DNA of 64,000 nucleotides from the NCBI GenBank assembly GCA_963070105.1, contig OY718808.1, positions 2,975,738 to 3,039,737 of the forward strand, given 5' to 3'. Of this stretch, positions 27,511 through 61,946 are shown in pieces. The stretch comes from Litomosoides sigmodontis (taxonomy: Eukaryota; Nematoda; Chromadorea; Rhabditida; Onchocercidae). Within the stretch, counting starts at the first letter, position 1, and each line of letters begins with the position of its first letter. The position numbers and the translations under genes are program-made. The notes beneath the pieces are model-generated. The model was given only the letters and a program-made list of their open reading frames with translations, made no database searches and was not told the DNA's origin.

Positions 27511-30310
27511 CGCATACGGACGTATTTTACTGCATGTGTTTAAATTATGAAAGAGATCCCGGTGGAGCATTTCAGTGAAAAATTCAGTCGGTTAAAGCTT
27601 TGTTCATCAGTTTAGTCTAACATCAGTCTATCAGTTTAGCCAAATAAAAATCTTCCAAAATATCACCATTTTTTTTTTCATTGAGTGAAATTTAGCACAA
27701 AAGATTTAAAAATTGATTATGTTGTCTTTTTTTTGTTTAAAGAAATTTGAAAAATTTTCATTAAAAAATTAATGAAATGAATGGAAGTATGGCAATATGC
27801 AAAATACGCATATGTACGCTTATTGAAGCAGATGTTAGTAGCGGTAGCAACGATAGGTAAAACATTCATATATAATTCACATCCACACGTAAACGTTAAT
27901 GTAAAGTTGAATTTTTTTTGTGAAAGAGTGAGACGAATTCCATTGCGGAAGTTTAATTATTTCAGCTACCTTCGCATAATTATAGGTGGTAATTTTGGGC
28001 TAAAATTTTGTTTTATAAAAAGGAAATTGTTGAACGATGTAATTTTAGTGAAATGATAATTGTTCGTTGCATGTAAAAAAAAGGAAAGGAATTTTGGAAT
28101 TTTTTGTTGTAAGAATGTGAGCGAAGGAAAAAATGAAATTGAAATGAAATTATTTTGTGTGTTTTGAACTGCAGACAAACCACGTGGAAATTGAGAATGG
28201 ACAAAGATTGTTGAAATTATCTGAGCTGCTAGAATTCGATAAAATATTTTGCTATATTACACTTCCACATTTCACTCCTCCCTCTTTATTACCTAACCTA
28301 TCAGTAATTTCCTTTTTGAAGTAGTAAGCGAACAAACTTACATTAAGCGAAATGTTTCATCGGCCAAGTTATTAGTGCTTATCAAAATTTTGATCTTTGA
28401 GGGTGGGCTCTTACTGATGATACTCGTCCTGCTTCAATTTCAATGCACTTCCATTTCTCACTGCTTTGAAATTTTAGTTATAGCACAATTTTCTTTTGCT
28501 AAATAGTGATTGCTGGTTTTACATGTTAAGTTTATATTGTTGCTTGCATATTTCAACGAAATCACACTAATTGACGTTTTTTTTTTTGGAGAGAATTTAC
28601 TAATTATTATTACTATTAATAATTAATTGTTGCCACAGTTGTTGCTAATTATTTTTACTATTATTATTGCTAATTGTTAGTTATTACTTATTATTACTGT
28701 TATCACTATTTTACTATTACTGTTAATTGTTAATTATTATTGTTATCACTATCAACTATTGTAAACATTATTATTAATTATTACGTTTATCATTCCTAAT
28801 TATTACCACTATTATTACTAATTATTGCAAAATTTTATTGCTGTTGTTGATCGTTGTTGTTGTCATTTCGAATACAGTGAATTAGAGAAGTGGAAATTTC
28901 GGAAAAAAAAAAAAGATTCTCTCCATGTTTCTTCCATCCTTTCGCAGCGTAACTTCCAAGAATTGATTGACCTTTGGTCTGATTTGAACTGAAATTTTTC
29001 TTCTTATCTTAAATGCTTATCACTGCCGCCTGTTAGATTACTTTTTAGGATAAATTTTTCTCTAATTTTTGCGATTGTGCTCCATTTTTGTTTCTCTTTT
29101 ACCATTTCCAATCGTTCAGTCTTAACTTCATGTGCGCGCTAATTAACGAAAGGATTTTTTTTTCGTGTTTGATTTTATGAGGAAACTCATTTACCTTATT
29201 ATAGGAGAGAATTTGTGTGTGTGTGTGTGTGTGTGTGTGCATGTGTGTGTGTGAATGTGTGTGTGTGTGTGTGTGTTCATGTGTGTGTGTGTGTGTTTTT
29301 TCTGCTTTCTAAATTTTGCTTCACTTTTAATCAATTTATACTTTTGTTTGAAAGTGGCAACGATTTACGCATGTGTTTGATTAATCGTTGAAAAAATTTT
29401 TCTGTACTTTTTGAATTACTATTTGAATTTTCATCTTTATTATCACATTAATGAATCATCTAGTGGATTAGATCAATATTCATGCGATTCAAGTCATTGT
29501 GCATGTTTCATTTTTTTTCAATGGTATAAATAAAATTTGATTTTGACCTTTAGCTTGTTTATTTTTAATAACTTTTGAGCATTATGAAATTTTTCTTTTT
29601 GCAAAATATTTTTCTACAAATTAAAAAAGGAATAAAATTGATATTTTTGCAATCAATCAATTAAATCGATTGTTTAACAGTTTTTCAGTGAAAAATTAGT
29701 GTAAATTAGAAACAGAGGGAATGTAGAGGTTGTTGTGCTTTCCCTTTGAAAATTAACGCTTTTGCGAACTACCACGCGATGTTCAACCTTTAACTTTTCG
29801 AAAAAAAATAATAATCACTGAAATTCGCATGTTAAAAAACCTGTAATCAAATCTCTACACTGGAATTTGTGTGTTGAAAACCTGTAATTAAATCTCTGCA
29901 ATTCCTTATCCCTAACTTCCTGAATTCCACTTCAACGATCCACGAAAAACACACAATGCCATTTGTTTTGCATTTCATTTCACTTTCATCAACAAATGAT
30001 TTAAGCTAATAAATTTTGATCAATTTCATTTGCGACCGTTCCTCTTCAGCGATAACAAACAATTCACTGGCAAACAATAAAAAGTGAAAATGTGTTTTTT
30101 CTTTATAATTAGCTTTCTTTTTTTTTCAACTTACATAGGCAGTCGTATGATAATAGATTGAACTAACACTGAAACACACTGTTTTATTCAGCCATAAATA
30201 TTGAATATTTCCCGGTAGCGCTAATAATCCAGCTGATTATTTGATCAATTATTATTAACTAATTATTACTTTTGGCTATTTACTCAAAGCATACATTACT
30301 CAAAGATATT
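27511..30310. other. Intergenic with (TG)n tract, no gene found
   Basis: AT-rich. It contains a degenerate TTA/TAAT region at about 28605-28850 and an interrupted (GT)n dinucleotide tract at 29214-29296. No gene is supported. Confidence 0.55.
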
Positions 30311-30316
30311 CGCTGT

Positions 30317-30535
30317 TGTTATTAGTTATCGTTATTACTATTATCACTATCATTATCGTTATTACTATTACCACTATCATTATTATTTTCACTACCATTA
30401 TCGTTATTACTATTATCACTATCATTATCGTTATTACTATTATCACTATCATTATCGTCATTACTATTATCACTATCACAATCACCATTAATAGTATTTT
30501 TATTATTATCTTTACCGTTACTATTATTATTATTA
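30317..30535. repeat. 27-bp minisatellite
   Basis: About six imperfect copies of a 27-bp unit, itself built from ATT/ATC trinucleotides (TATCGTTATTACTATTATCA plus CTATCAT). It is probably a diverged ATT microsatellite that re-amplified as a higher-order unit. Confidence 0.85.
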
Positions 30536-32571
30536 GTTAACCAATTAATGATTTTTCTTTATTGCATCTCATCGGTCGAAGCTTTAATGATAGCACGTTT
30601 TCTCGCAAATATTATTTAAATGGCAGGATTGTAAAAGAGTTTTTTTTTATTGTTGTTTTAATGCTGAAATAATTTTTCGTACCTATAAAAATTGTTGACT
30701 ACAGCAATTTATCGTTCTATACCTGGTAGTTCCTGCTAATTTTGCAAACTATTCCTTCAAATTTACATCTCAATTAATCAATAATTTGAATTATTATTGC
30801 TCTTATCGTCACTGTCATTATCATTATTGTTACATTTATTATTATTATTTACCATTATATTATTACTATTAGGTATTATCGTTATTATTATTTATTAGCG
30901 TTATTATTATTTTCATTTATTATTAATTATTGATTATTATTATTAATATTTATTGTTATTGTCATTATTTGGAATCGAAAATTTATTAAATAAATGATGT
31001 ATTAGAGATGGGTTAGCAAGCTGAATTAGTGATATCCTTTTTGTCTTAAATTTACGGTTTAACTGATTGACAAATTTTCGTTATTTAAAAGTTACATTGA
31101 AGAATTTATTTTATAAAAAAAAAAGAAGAATGTTGAGATGGATTAGCAAGATGGTTTGTTGATATTTCGGTAAAAAAAATTTTAATCCTTTGCAGTTGTT
31201 GTTGAACTTTGATTAAAAAAAAAGTGCAAATAATTGCTTAGCTTCTAAATTTTCCAATCTAAAATTTTTTATTTCATTTTCTTTTTTTCCTTTTTTTTAT
31301 TTTTCTTCTAGTAGAGGAAGATGTAGTTATGTTGGAAGGATTATTTTTAAAATACCACTTTTTTAAACAATAATTGTATATTCACAAAGAGTGAAGGAAA
31401 ATTGATGAAACGAGCTGCAATAATTTCAGTGGCTTTTTTTTTAATTTGCAATTATTGCAAGTAGTAGAGGAGTACAATTAATTATTATTTCTTAAAAACA
31501 CTTATTGAAATTATAATTTTCTCATCTAAATCTGTTGCGAAAAAAAAATCGACGAAATCCATTTAGAACATCAATTTCTTTTTTTTTTCACATTCCTAGT
31601 TTTATTATTAAAATTGTTCAATAATTTGCATAGCAAATGAAAGATTGTTAGAAATGATTTTGTCGTAATTCAAAAATATCTATTTATTTTTTCATCATTA
31701 AATTTATCGTCGAATTTTTTTCTCTGAAACTTCTCGTTGAATTTGCATTAATTACAGGATTCTTGCTGTCATGTCGTGTAACATATAAAATTAATTTTAC
31801 TTTTTTTGCGTTTTTCACTTAAAATCAAATTATGCATGGCTAAAAGCAACTCTAAATGTTCAGACGTTTGTTTGTTTAAAAAAAAATTTTGAAATATAAT
31901 CGATCTGTGAGGCTCCGATCGCATAAGTCCACAATTTTCTTCAATGAGAGGTATTTGAAAATGCGAACTCTTTCTTACGCTCATTGAATTGTGTATTATG
32001 AAATAATTGAATTCTTTCACTTCTATTTTCTGTCTTTCCTTTTTCCTATCGCTTTTCTCCATCAGTGATTTTTCTTCTCTCTCTCTCTCCCACTCTATTT
32101 CTTTCTTTTTTCTTAAAAGAAATAAAATTATTTTTTTTTTGCTTAAAATTTAATTTAGGAGACGAGGAAATAAATATCAGCATCATAATATATTTGTTTG
32201 AAACACATCTACCATTGGAAATTTGAATAATTTTTTTTCAAAAACAAGAAAAACAAAAAATACAATAAAAGCGGTAATCGAACAAACATCGATGCTTAAT
32301 TATAAAAATGGTCAAATTAATTCAATTTTATTGTTTTTAAAGAAGTAATTTTAATGGATTGTAATAGGTATGAATTTAAAATGAAAATTAGCTATTATTG
32401 AAATAAAATTCGAAAATTTCTTTTTAATCGATGTATGAATTGGTAATTAATCCCAATGTTTATTTTATTTCTGAAGAATTTTTTTCAAAGAAAATTTTTT
32501 TTTAGATAAGTGCACAACACAAGTTTTCACTAACGGAGTGCTGATGACGATACTTAGTTAATCATCCCAAT
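30536..32571. other. Intergenic, no gene found
   Basis: AT-rich, with a degenerate TTA region at about 30795-30965. A 97-codon open frame on the minus strand (32062-31769) has mixed amino-acid content, but no homology, splice or start context I can recognise, so it is not called. Confidence 0.5.
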
Positions 32572-32612
32572 GGTGTGTGTATATATATACGTGTGTGTGT
32601 GTGTGTGTGCGC

Positions 32613-32676
<64 letters not shown>

Positions 32677-32691
32677 ATGTGTGTGTGTGTA
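32572..32691. repeat. (GT)n microsatellite
   Basis: Roughly 120 bp of GT repeats interrupted by short AT and GC steps. It is followed by a short TTA tract at about 32757-32780. Confidence 0.95.
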
Positions 32692-34869
32692 TGATTTTGT
32701 ATTTTATGTCTAAGAAAATAATACATTTTATAGTCTGTTTGGTTAATAATATTTTATCATTATTATTATTATTATTATTGTATTAATTATTATCATTATT
32801 GTTGTTATTAGTACCATTATTATAAACTGCGATAATATTGCTTTATAGCTCTGTGGCATCTATCACTTTGATTAATTATTCATTAATTCACTTGTATTTT
32901 GCATTTAATTACTTATTCATTTATTTATTATTTCTTCATTTATTCATTCCTTTATTTATTGATTGTGAACTTATTTGTTTATTTCAATATTTTAAATTTA
33001 TTCATTTTTTTTTTGTAAAATTTGTGCACTGCTGTGGAATAAATGGTTAATAATTTCTTTGAGAAATACATGCGTGTATATCATCGATATTTGCAAAAAA
33101 ACATATTACTTTGGTTGTATTTTTTTAACAATTTTGCATTTTAATATCTTAAGAAGTTTATTGTGGCAATATAAATGGAGTAAAATTGACGATGCTAATA
33201 TTCTTTGTTTTGTATTATTCATATTTTTTGATACTTCCAGATGTTCATTGGTAATAATTCTACCAAAAAAAAAACATAAGAAATTCTTGCTTTTTTTTGA
33301 CTTTATCTAATTTTTTTTTCAAATATTTTATAATTGCTTTCCTTCGAGGCCTTAATGAAATGCCAATCGTAGGATTGCAGGATGAGTGAGTAGCTAAAAA
33401 ACAATCTAAAAACATTCAGCTTTCCGTTTTCTTTTTTTTTTTCTTTTAATAGTAATTATGGTATTCTGATTAGAGGATAAATTAATGGGAAGTTAGTGTT
33501 CAGGGAATGAACAAGTAGAAGTTAATTTCGAGTTAAACTTCGCTTCTTCCTCTTATTCTTTTTCACATTTTCACTTATCCTTCGAGAAAAAATTGGAAAT
33601 TAAATAAAACTATTTTTTAATTTAACTTACAATCGAATTATATACTTTAAATTTTACCTCCTTTCCTATATCAAATACGCATTATTATCGCTCTACTTCA
33701 TTATTTTAACACTTGTTGAATTCGAAGAAAGTTGTCATTTGAACAGAAAAGAGAAAATTTCAGTACACGGCATCTTTGATCTTTTACTTTAGTAAAGGAA
33801 AAAACGATTGACATAACTAACTTCTTGTACATGTGCGCTTAGAAATTCATTCATATTAGAATTTTAAAGTATACAATCCTTTTCATTCAAAACGCTGCAC
33901 TGATAATTCATTGTTGCCAGACGTGAGATTATTCACTTACTCATTACGTTATTAATTAAACGATGACTCATCGCTGAATTATTTTTAAAAATAGCACTAA
34001 CGATCAGCTGTTAAAATAGGTAGCCATAGATGTCAACTTTTAGCCTAATGTGCAAGTCTTAACATAGATTAACATATTAATAACAGGATTGAAAATCAGA
34101 CTTCCTTCCTAATTTCTACAAATTTTCCCTTTTAACATTCCTCCAATCGATGAATTAAACGATGACTCATCATTTAATTAATTTTAAAATATGTAAATCA
34201 ATTAAATAAGTTCAGTTTCGTGATGCATTTTTCAATTTCAATTTCGCAGTAATTTTGAAAAATTTTATGAAAATGAAATTGAAGTAAGACATACGTTTTT
34301 TTTTTCTGAAACAACTTTTCTACAATAAAAATAGAGACGAAAAAGGTAATTTTTTAATACTTTTGTAGTTTTATTTTCATTCAATTTGCTTTCTATCATT
34401 TAAAGTAAGTCTTAAATGTTAATTTTTTTCCAAAGTTACATTTTTAAATGAATAAAATTTTTTTAATTGAAAATGAAAGAACGATTTTTTTTGGCTTTAA
34501 TTTTATTATTTTCAAAAATGCAATTAGCTCCTGGTTGAATCCTAATTTAATTTTCAGTTGGTGGATGTCTCATTTTCGTTGGATAATGAAATGAAGCCGT
34601 CTTTGTACGAAATTGCTAAAAAAAATCGCTTATTAATTATCATTAACAAAATTTGAATAAAATTTCAATTTTACTTAAATCATTGTTTATTTTGAATTAG
34701 CGATATATTGCTGAAAAATGATGCTAACTTCTGCCTACCGTTATACATTCACGCACATCGAAAGCATTTGTGATTATTTCAGCTAACATTAATTAATCTT
34801 TGTGTGTTTCAAATTAAAATATTCATGTGAAATACTTGCAAAACTACTGTGCACCTCATTCATGCTATT
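32692..34869. other. Intergenic, no gene found
   Basis: AT-rich with degenerate TTATT/TTCATT repeats near 32870-33010. No open frame has supporting features. Confidence 0.5.
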
Positions 34870-35030
34870 GTTTTCATTTTCACTTTCTCTTTTCTCTCAT
34901 CAATTCACTTTTTATTTTCACTTTCTCTTTTCTCTTATCAATTCCTTTTTTTGCTTTCACTTTCTTTTTTCTCTCATCAATTCACTTTTTATTTCCACTT
35001 TCTCTTTTCTCTTATCAATTCCCACTTATC
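34870..35030. repeat. About 39-bp minisatellite, four alternating copies
   Basis: Four copies of a TTTCACTTTCTCTTTTCTC-containing unit. Copies 1 and 3 share a CTCATCAATTCACTTTTTAT tail, while copies 2 and 4 share CTTATCAATTCC, an A-B-A-B higher-order pattern. Confidence 0.85.
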
Positions 35031-35406
35031 ATGCTTTCCTTTCATCGCATCACTAAACGATCACTTCAACTGATAAATAATTTGTGCTATCAAAAAAAAA
35101 GAGTACATCAAAGTGACTGAGCAAAGAATTGGTTTTGTGAAAGAATTTAAAAAGTGAAGAAAAAAAAAGAGATGTTTGTTTGTAACAATTAATTATTTCG
35201 ATTCATCCTTTTTGCTACTATATATGCATAGGTATTTCTATGTTTGATTTCGTTGAAGCTTTCCTTTTTTTCTTTTAAAATTCTTTTTTTGGAATTCAAA
35301 AAATTTTATTTCAATTATGCAACTAGAAGCGAATGTATATTGAAATATTCTGAATAGCTACTGGCGATGTTGACCTTGATTGACAATAGAATCAATTGAA
35401 AAGGAG

Positions 35407-35454
<48 letters not shown>

Positions 35455-36183
35455 GTGAATGTTTGGGAAAAAATTACAGCTTTCGATCACTAACTAATTT
35501 CTTGATTTATTGATAGATGTCCACTTTTGTTGAAATCATAGCTTCAAAACTTTTTTTTTTTTAAATCATTTCAAAATTCATTATTAAAAGAGATAGCTGT
35601 TGCGAACTACGTCCTGCATATCTTTTTATATTTTATAGTTAAAACACATATTATATCAGAATTTTGCATTCATATACCTAATATAATTAGTATTATGATT
35701 TTATAATAGTATTTCGGTAATGCTGTCCCGGACCTCATACACTTGTGCATTTATTTTGACTCTTAAAAATCTTACAACTTAATTAATTAATTAATTTATA
35801 AAATATCAGGTCTAACAAGAATTGAATAGCATACAATTCTATTTATTACTCAATATTTATCCGTACTTTTTTTTTGTTATTGTTGTCGTTGTTGTTGTAG
35901 TTGCCGCTATTGTGGTTGTAGTTGTCGTAGTAATTATTGTTGTTGTTGTTGTTGTTGTTGCTGTTGTTGTTGCTGTTACTGTTGTTGTTGTAGTAATTCC
36001 GGTTGTTATTTAATCTTTTTTTCACTAGTACATTTCTCATTATCAATACTATTAAATCGATAGTATGTGTTAAATTCAATTCCAATATATGTCAAATATT
36101 TAATTCTAAAAAAATACTTTTCGTTTTTCTAAAAAATTAATTTTGAATTAATAATTTTATTACTTTTGTTTTTTCACTTACAG
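35031..36183. other. nkcc-1 upstream region with GA and GTT microsatellites
   Basis: Contains a (GA)n tract at 35404-35454 and an imperfect (GTT)n tract at 35876-36004, 180 bp upstream of the nkcc-1 start. The promoter is not identifiable by eye. Confidence 0.6.
36170..36183 (+). promoter_or_regulatory. Splice acceptor abutting the nkcc-1 start codon
   Basis: A T-rich tract ending CACTTACAG is immediately followed by ATG at 36184. With no coding exon upstream, this is either a spliced-leader trans-splice site or the end of a 5'-UTR intron. Confidence 0.6.
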
Positions 36184-57777
<21,594 letters not shown>

Positions 57778-57803
57778 CTTACTGGAAACATTTTAAAATA
57801 TGC

Positions 57804-57809
57804 AATAAA
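57804..57809 (+). terminator. nkcc-1 polyadenylation signal
   Basis: AATAAA 27 bases after the stop codon, consistent with the short 3' UTRs typical of nematodes. Confidence 0.65.
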
Positions 57810-59650
57810 ATTTTTAATTTATTCCACTATCATGATCATCATCATCATCATTTTTAATTTAAGATTGATAACATAAATTTTAACTAATTAATCAGTTAAA
57901 ACTTTACGCAAAATTAAGATCGAATGGTGTGACAATGCTTGTAAATATAAATTTCTCCTTTTAATTTTTAACTAAATTATGCTTCTATTAAAAAATTTAA
58001 ACAAAAAATGAACATTTAGAAAATATTGCTCGATTTGTATCTTTCTATGCTTAATAGCACTGCAAGATTTCCAAAGAGTGTGAGAGAGAGAGAGGGAGAG
58101 AGAGTGAGATGAATGACACAGAAGCAATGAGAATGTAAACGCTGATGGTATCATCATTTGAAAAATTTTAATTTTTCCAATTCTCTTTTTTTTTTTGCTA
58201 TTTTTCATTCCTCCTAATATAATGCGTTTTTTTGAGCTCTTTTCCATTACTGTAGCAGAAAACAAAAAAAAAACTCCTCCGACAAATATCCTCTTTCGAC
58301 ATATTTTTAAATCATAATATCGATGAAATGAAGTACAGGTAGGCATACTTCAGGCATGTCATCAATTTCAATGCAATTTTTTGCTCATTTTTTTTTCATG
58401 CAAATGGACGGGAAGGAATTTTTGCTTTTCCTTTTATGTTTTTACTACTGCTCACTTTCTTAATTGATATTTGTAAGTGCTAAAAGTATTTAATTTGAAA
58501 ATGATTGGAAGGATATTTGCTACCTTTATAATTTTGCAACTAATAGTTTAGGTACATTTTTGCTCATTTCATCGTAACATATGAGAGTGTAGCGGTGTAT
58601 GAGTGAATATGAGAATTCCAAATTTTAAAAGTGTTTTTTTTTTAAATTAGCAACAATAAAGTATCGGAAGGTCAAAGGTTACAAATAGCGAAGGAAGCAT
58701 TGCGAGCTTTAAATTTTGAAAATGTACAAAATGTCTATGCTTTCAAAATTTGATAGCGAAAATAATAGACTTTACGATGCATTTATTTGAGAATTTTTCT
58801 TCCTCAACAAATAACCTTAGTTTTGTTGTAAAAGTGAAAATGATCTAAAATTTTTTTTTTTACAAAATTTTGTTAATAGTTTTGTATGTGCAATGTTAAA
58901 CTGTACATTTAGCATTCGTTTTTCTCTTTTACACATTTGCTTTAACTTTTCTTTTAAAAGCTTTATTTTAAGCTTTTTGCTTTTGCAAATTATGCAAAAT
59001 TTTGTTAAATGTATGCAATTTGCAATTTTCAAAATTGTTTTCATTTTCCTTCTGAAAAGTGGACGAGGAAACTGTAAGAGATGTATGTGAAATATTGTTG
59101 AAGTGTAATCGCATAGCCTTCAATTTCATTGCTTATTCAATATCAATATTAGTAGATGAGCAATTGCTATTGCCTTATTATTATTATCGTTATCACTACT
59201 ATCACTGTTATCATCGTTATCAAACATGTGATAAAGTTTCGGTTCTATTCTTTCATCTTTTATATTGGATTAGTGAAGGAGTGATCAGAGAAATGTGAAA
59301 AGGGCGATGAATGTGGACATAGTCGACGTTTTCCAGTGGGATATGACCAAAAGTTAAATTTCCTATCATTGATCATTGAGGTATGAACGAAAGTTACGCG
59401 TATTAAATTTTACGTCGCAATATTTGAATTAAAAATTTGAGCCAAAAAGAAGGAAAAAAATTTAGGGGAAATGCGTTAGTGCTAAAAAAAACACTGGATG
59501 AATTTTCAGTGAAATTCATATCGCACACTCATTCAATTCATGCAAATTTAATCGTAAGCTATAAATAGATGGAGTACTTTATGTTCGAATTTTAGTAGTC
59601 AAATTTCATAATTCATTAGTAGGAGTTGGAAGAGCCGGCCGTTGTTCCCA
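57810..59650. other. Intergenic between nkcc-1 and the MSP-domain gene
   Basis: AT-rich, with a GA/CT tract at about 58081-58108 and a TTATCA/CATCAT-type stretch near 59175-59225. One possible orphan exon is at 58656-58755 (separate entry). No complete gene is visible. Confidence 0.5.
58656..58755 (+). other. Possible orphan terminal exon
   Basis: After a T-rich acceptor (AAATTAG) an open frame reads NNKVSEGQRLQIAKEALRAL and on through NFENVQNVYAFKI to a stop. The composition is protein-like and helical, but no upstream exon was found in the preceding 850 bp and I recognise no family. It may be a relic exon or chance. Confidence 0.2.
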
Positions 59651-59666
59651 GCAGTGAATTGACATT
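59640..59666 (+). promoter_or_regulatory. Likely spliced-leader acceptor of the MSP-domain gene
   Basis: GTTGTTCCCAGCAG ends 12-15 bases before the ATG at 59667, with no coding exon upstream. This spacing is typical of nematode trans-splice sites. Confidence 0.5.
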
Positions 59667-61885
59667 ATGTTAGGAGGTACTGCAGTACGGCCCTTCGAAT
59701 GCGAAAGCGGCATTTTGCAAAATGAGTCGAAAATTAATTTAGTGAATCTTGATCAGGTTATTGAAATTTACGTTGAAAGCGCAATATGATTTAGCAACAA
59801 AAAAATCCTACAATCTGATGTACAAAGATTAATTGCCAATGAAAGACGGTAGAGTAAATGATGAGAATGATAGTACAGTAAGTGTACGGTATGCGATAGG
59901 ACAATACAGTATGCGGATGACATGTGATAAGACAATGCAGCAAGTACATGATGTGTGATAATACAGTGATATCTTCTTGTAGCTGATGAAATATGACAAA
60001 GTAATTGAAACGAAATAATTAAATGGACGAAAAATGGAATAAATTTTTGATTTAAGTTCAGTTAAAGTCAATAAATTATTAGTTTTAATTATCGCAAAAA
60101 AAATTCGATCAAATTCAAACTCATATCGTTGCTAACAAAGAAACGACGTTGCAATGAAAGAATGCTAATAAATTCTTTTGATGGCACCTACGTATGTTAT
60201 GTTCGTACGTATGTTTTGTACGATAATACGTATGTTTTGTACGATACATAGACGTACGTGTGCTTTGACGTGGAACAATTAGCAAATGCAAAAGAAGAAG
60301 TGAAATTAAGCCGTTGCAAAGATATTCACGATAGTATTGCGTGGCGTATGCGAACAAACGTACCCACTCAATACATTGTTAATCCATCCCGTGGAATCAT
60401 TCAAAACGATGAGCCTGTTACGGTAATTAAAATCATCACGTATATGACATTATAAACATTTTAACTAATTAAAAATTTGAAATAATTGCTAAAGTGTAAA
60501 TTTAAATGGTAAAAATTATTTGATTTCTTGCATTCCATTAACGAGTAATTAGAATATGAATGAAATTACAGCTAACAATTGAATTAGTGGAAAATCACTT
60601 TCATCCCAAACACAAATTAACGCTTCAAGCAATAGCAATGATCGATGGATGCAATGAGCGAACAATTTGGAAGCATCAAAATGCAAGAAATTGTAATAAA
60701 ATGCAAATTATTCGATTGGAATTGAGCACAGTTCTGATAAATATTGAAATGACAAAATATGAGGTTGTGTTGTTTGCTGCAAAAAGTAAAAACAAAAAAT
60801 TAAATGATGTACTAATTGAAATCAGATAAATTTCAATTTCAACCAATCTATTATGTAAAACCAAATCAATTTCAATTTTAACCAATCTTTTATGTAAAAT
60901 CAAATCAATTTCAATTTTAACCAATCTTTCATGTAAAATCAAATCAATTTCAATTTTAACCAATCATTTATGTAAAATCAAATCAATTTCAATTTTAACC
61001 AATCTTTTATGTAAAATCAAATCAATTTCAATTTCAACCAATCTATTATATAAAATCAAATCAATTTGAATTTTAATTGCTTATTAAATAATTAGGTTCA
61101 ATTTTCAATTACGGTAATATCTCAATGATTTAACGTCAATATGCTAATAATATTAATTTATGGCAATTATCAACGCGTTGTTAAATAGTATAATATTTTA
61201 CAAAAAAACTAAAAGTGTTGTTTGAGTGTAAAATTTTTATTCAGTTGTATATTAGCAATAAATTAAAAGAAATTTTTTTTATTGTGTCTTCTCTGCACAA
61301 TTTTACATGGAAAATTTTTATTTTCAAACTTTTGAAATTTAATATGCTTACCACGGTTGTGTGAAAATTTTCCTAATTACCTGTTTATATTTATATTTAA
61401 TTCATAAAACTTAGGAAGAAAATTTTGCAACGGAAGTAGAAAGTTTGAAAAGTGGTTCGTGCTGCTACCAAGAATTGGAAAAGTTATTGGACGCCTTGGA
61501 AGAGGATTTAAATAATGTTCGAAAAAATATTGTACGAACGAAACGTCTAAAAGTCATCCTTGCACAAGCATTGGATTCACGGTGATTAATTAAATTTAAA
61601 TATTGAAAGTGTGAAAAAGAATTATTTACAACAAGCAAACAATTGTTCTGACAATCTCAGCGCCTAAAAAAAATTGAATTTTCATGAAATCTTTGCTAAT
61701 TTAAATAAACGTATTCTTCAGTTTACAGCAAATTAACTCTAATTGAATTGAAGCGGCAATTGATGGAAAGTGAGGAGGAAACGAAAAAATTGCGAAAAGA
61801 GCTTGAAAGTAAGGAAGCGGAATTGCAAGTTGCGGAACAAGTACAAACCACTAGCATAACTCATCACGCATGTCAAATTTCATAA
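59667..61885 (+). CDS. MSP/VAP-like domain protein with C-terminal coiled coil, 258 residues
   Basis: Exons 59667-59756, 60252-60422, 60572-60763, 61415-61581 and 61729-61885 sum to 777 bp and close in frame (TAA). Residues about 25-135 form an MSP-type immunoglobulin-like domain: INLVNLDQTYVCFDV, then DSIAWRMRTNVPTQYIVNPS (compare the MSP pattern CFKVKTTAPRRYCVRPNSG), RGIIQNDEPVTLTIEL. Residues about 152-250 are highly charged and heptad-like (ELEKLLDALEEDLNNVRKNI, later LKRQLMESEEETKKLRKELE). There is no transmembrane anchor, so this is not a classical VAP. MSP-domain proteins act in sperm cytoskeleton or as protein adaptors; which applies is not known. The exon 3 end could alternatively run on to a stop at 60829, giving a form without the coiled coil. 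The exon 5 acceptor at 61728 is required because the one 8 bases earlier hits an early stop. Confidence 0.82.
60830..61078. repeat. 39-bp minisatellite in the third intron of the MSP-domain gene
   Basis: About six near-identical copies of a unit reading AAATCAATTTCAATTTTAAC followed by CAATCTTTTATGTAAAATC. The unit is 39 bp (13 codons), so a reverse-strand open frame across it (60963-60676) is a repeat artefact. Confidence 0.92.
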
Positions 61886-61940
61886 AATATTTAAATTTAA
61901 ATTGCACTACACTTCCTTAATGGCTTGATTTCAAAATGTG

Positions 61941-61946
61941 AATAAA
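61941..61946 (+). terminator. MSP-domain gene polyadenylation signal
   Basis: AATAAA 55 bases after the stop codon. Confidence 0.55.

Noticed and set aside
27108..27550. Cys/Val-rich and His/Thr-rich frames on both strands
   Set aside because: Translation of a CA-rich minisatellite; no start or splice context.
31769..32062. 97-codon minus-strand open frame in the gene desert
   Set aside because: Mixed composition, but no recognised similarity, splice partners or start context; compatible with chance.
61721..61728. Earlier acceptor TCTTCAG for the last MSP exon
   Set aside because: Leads to a stop after a few residues; the next acceptor opens a clear coiled-coil frame.
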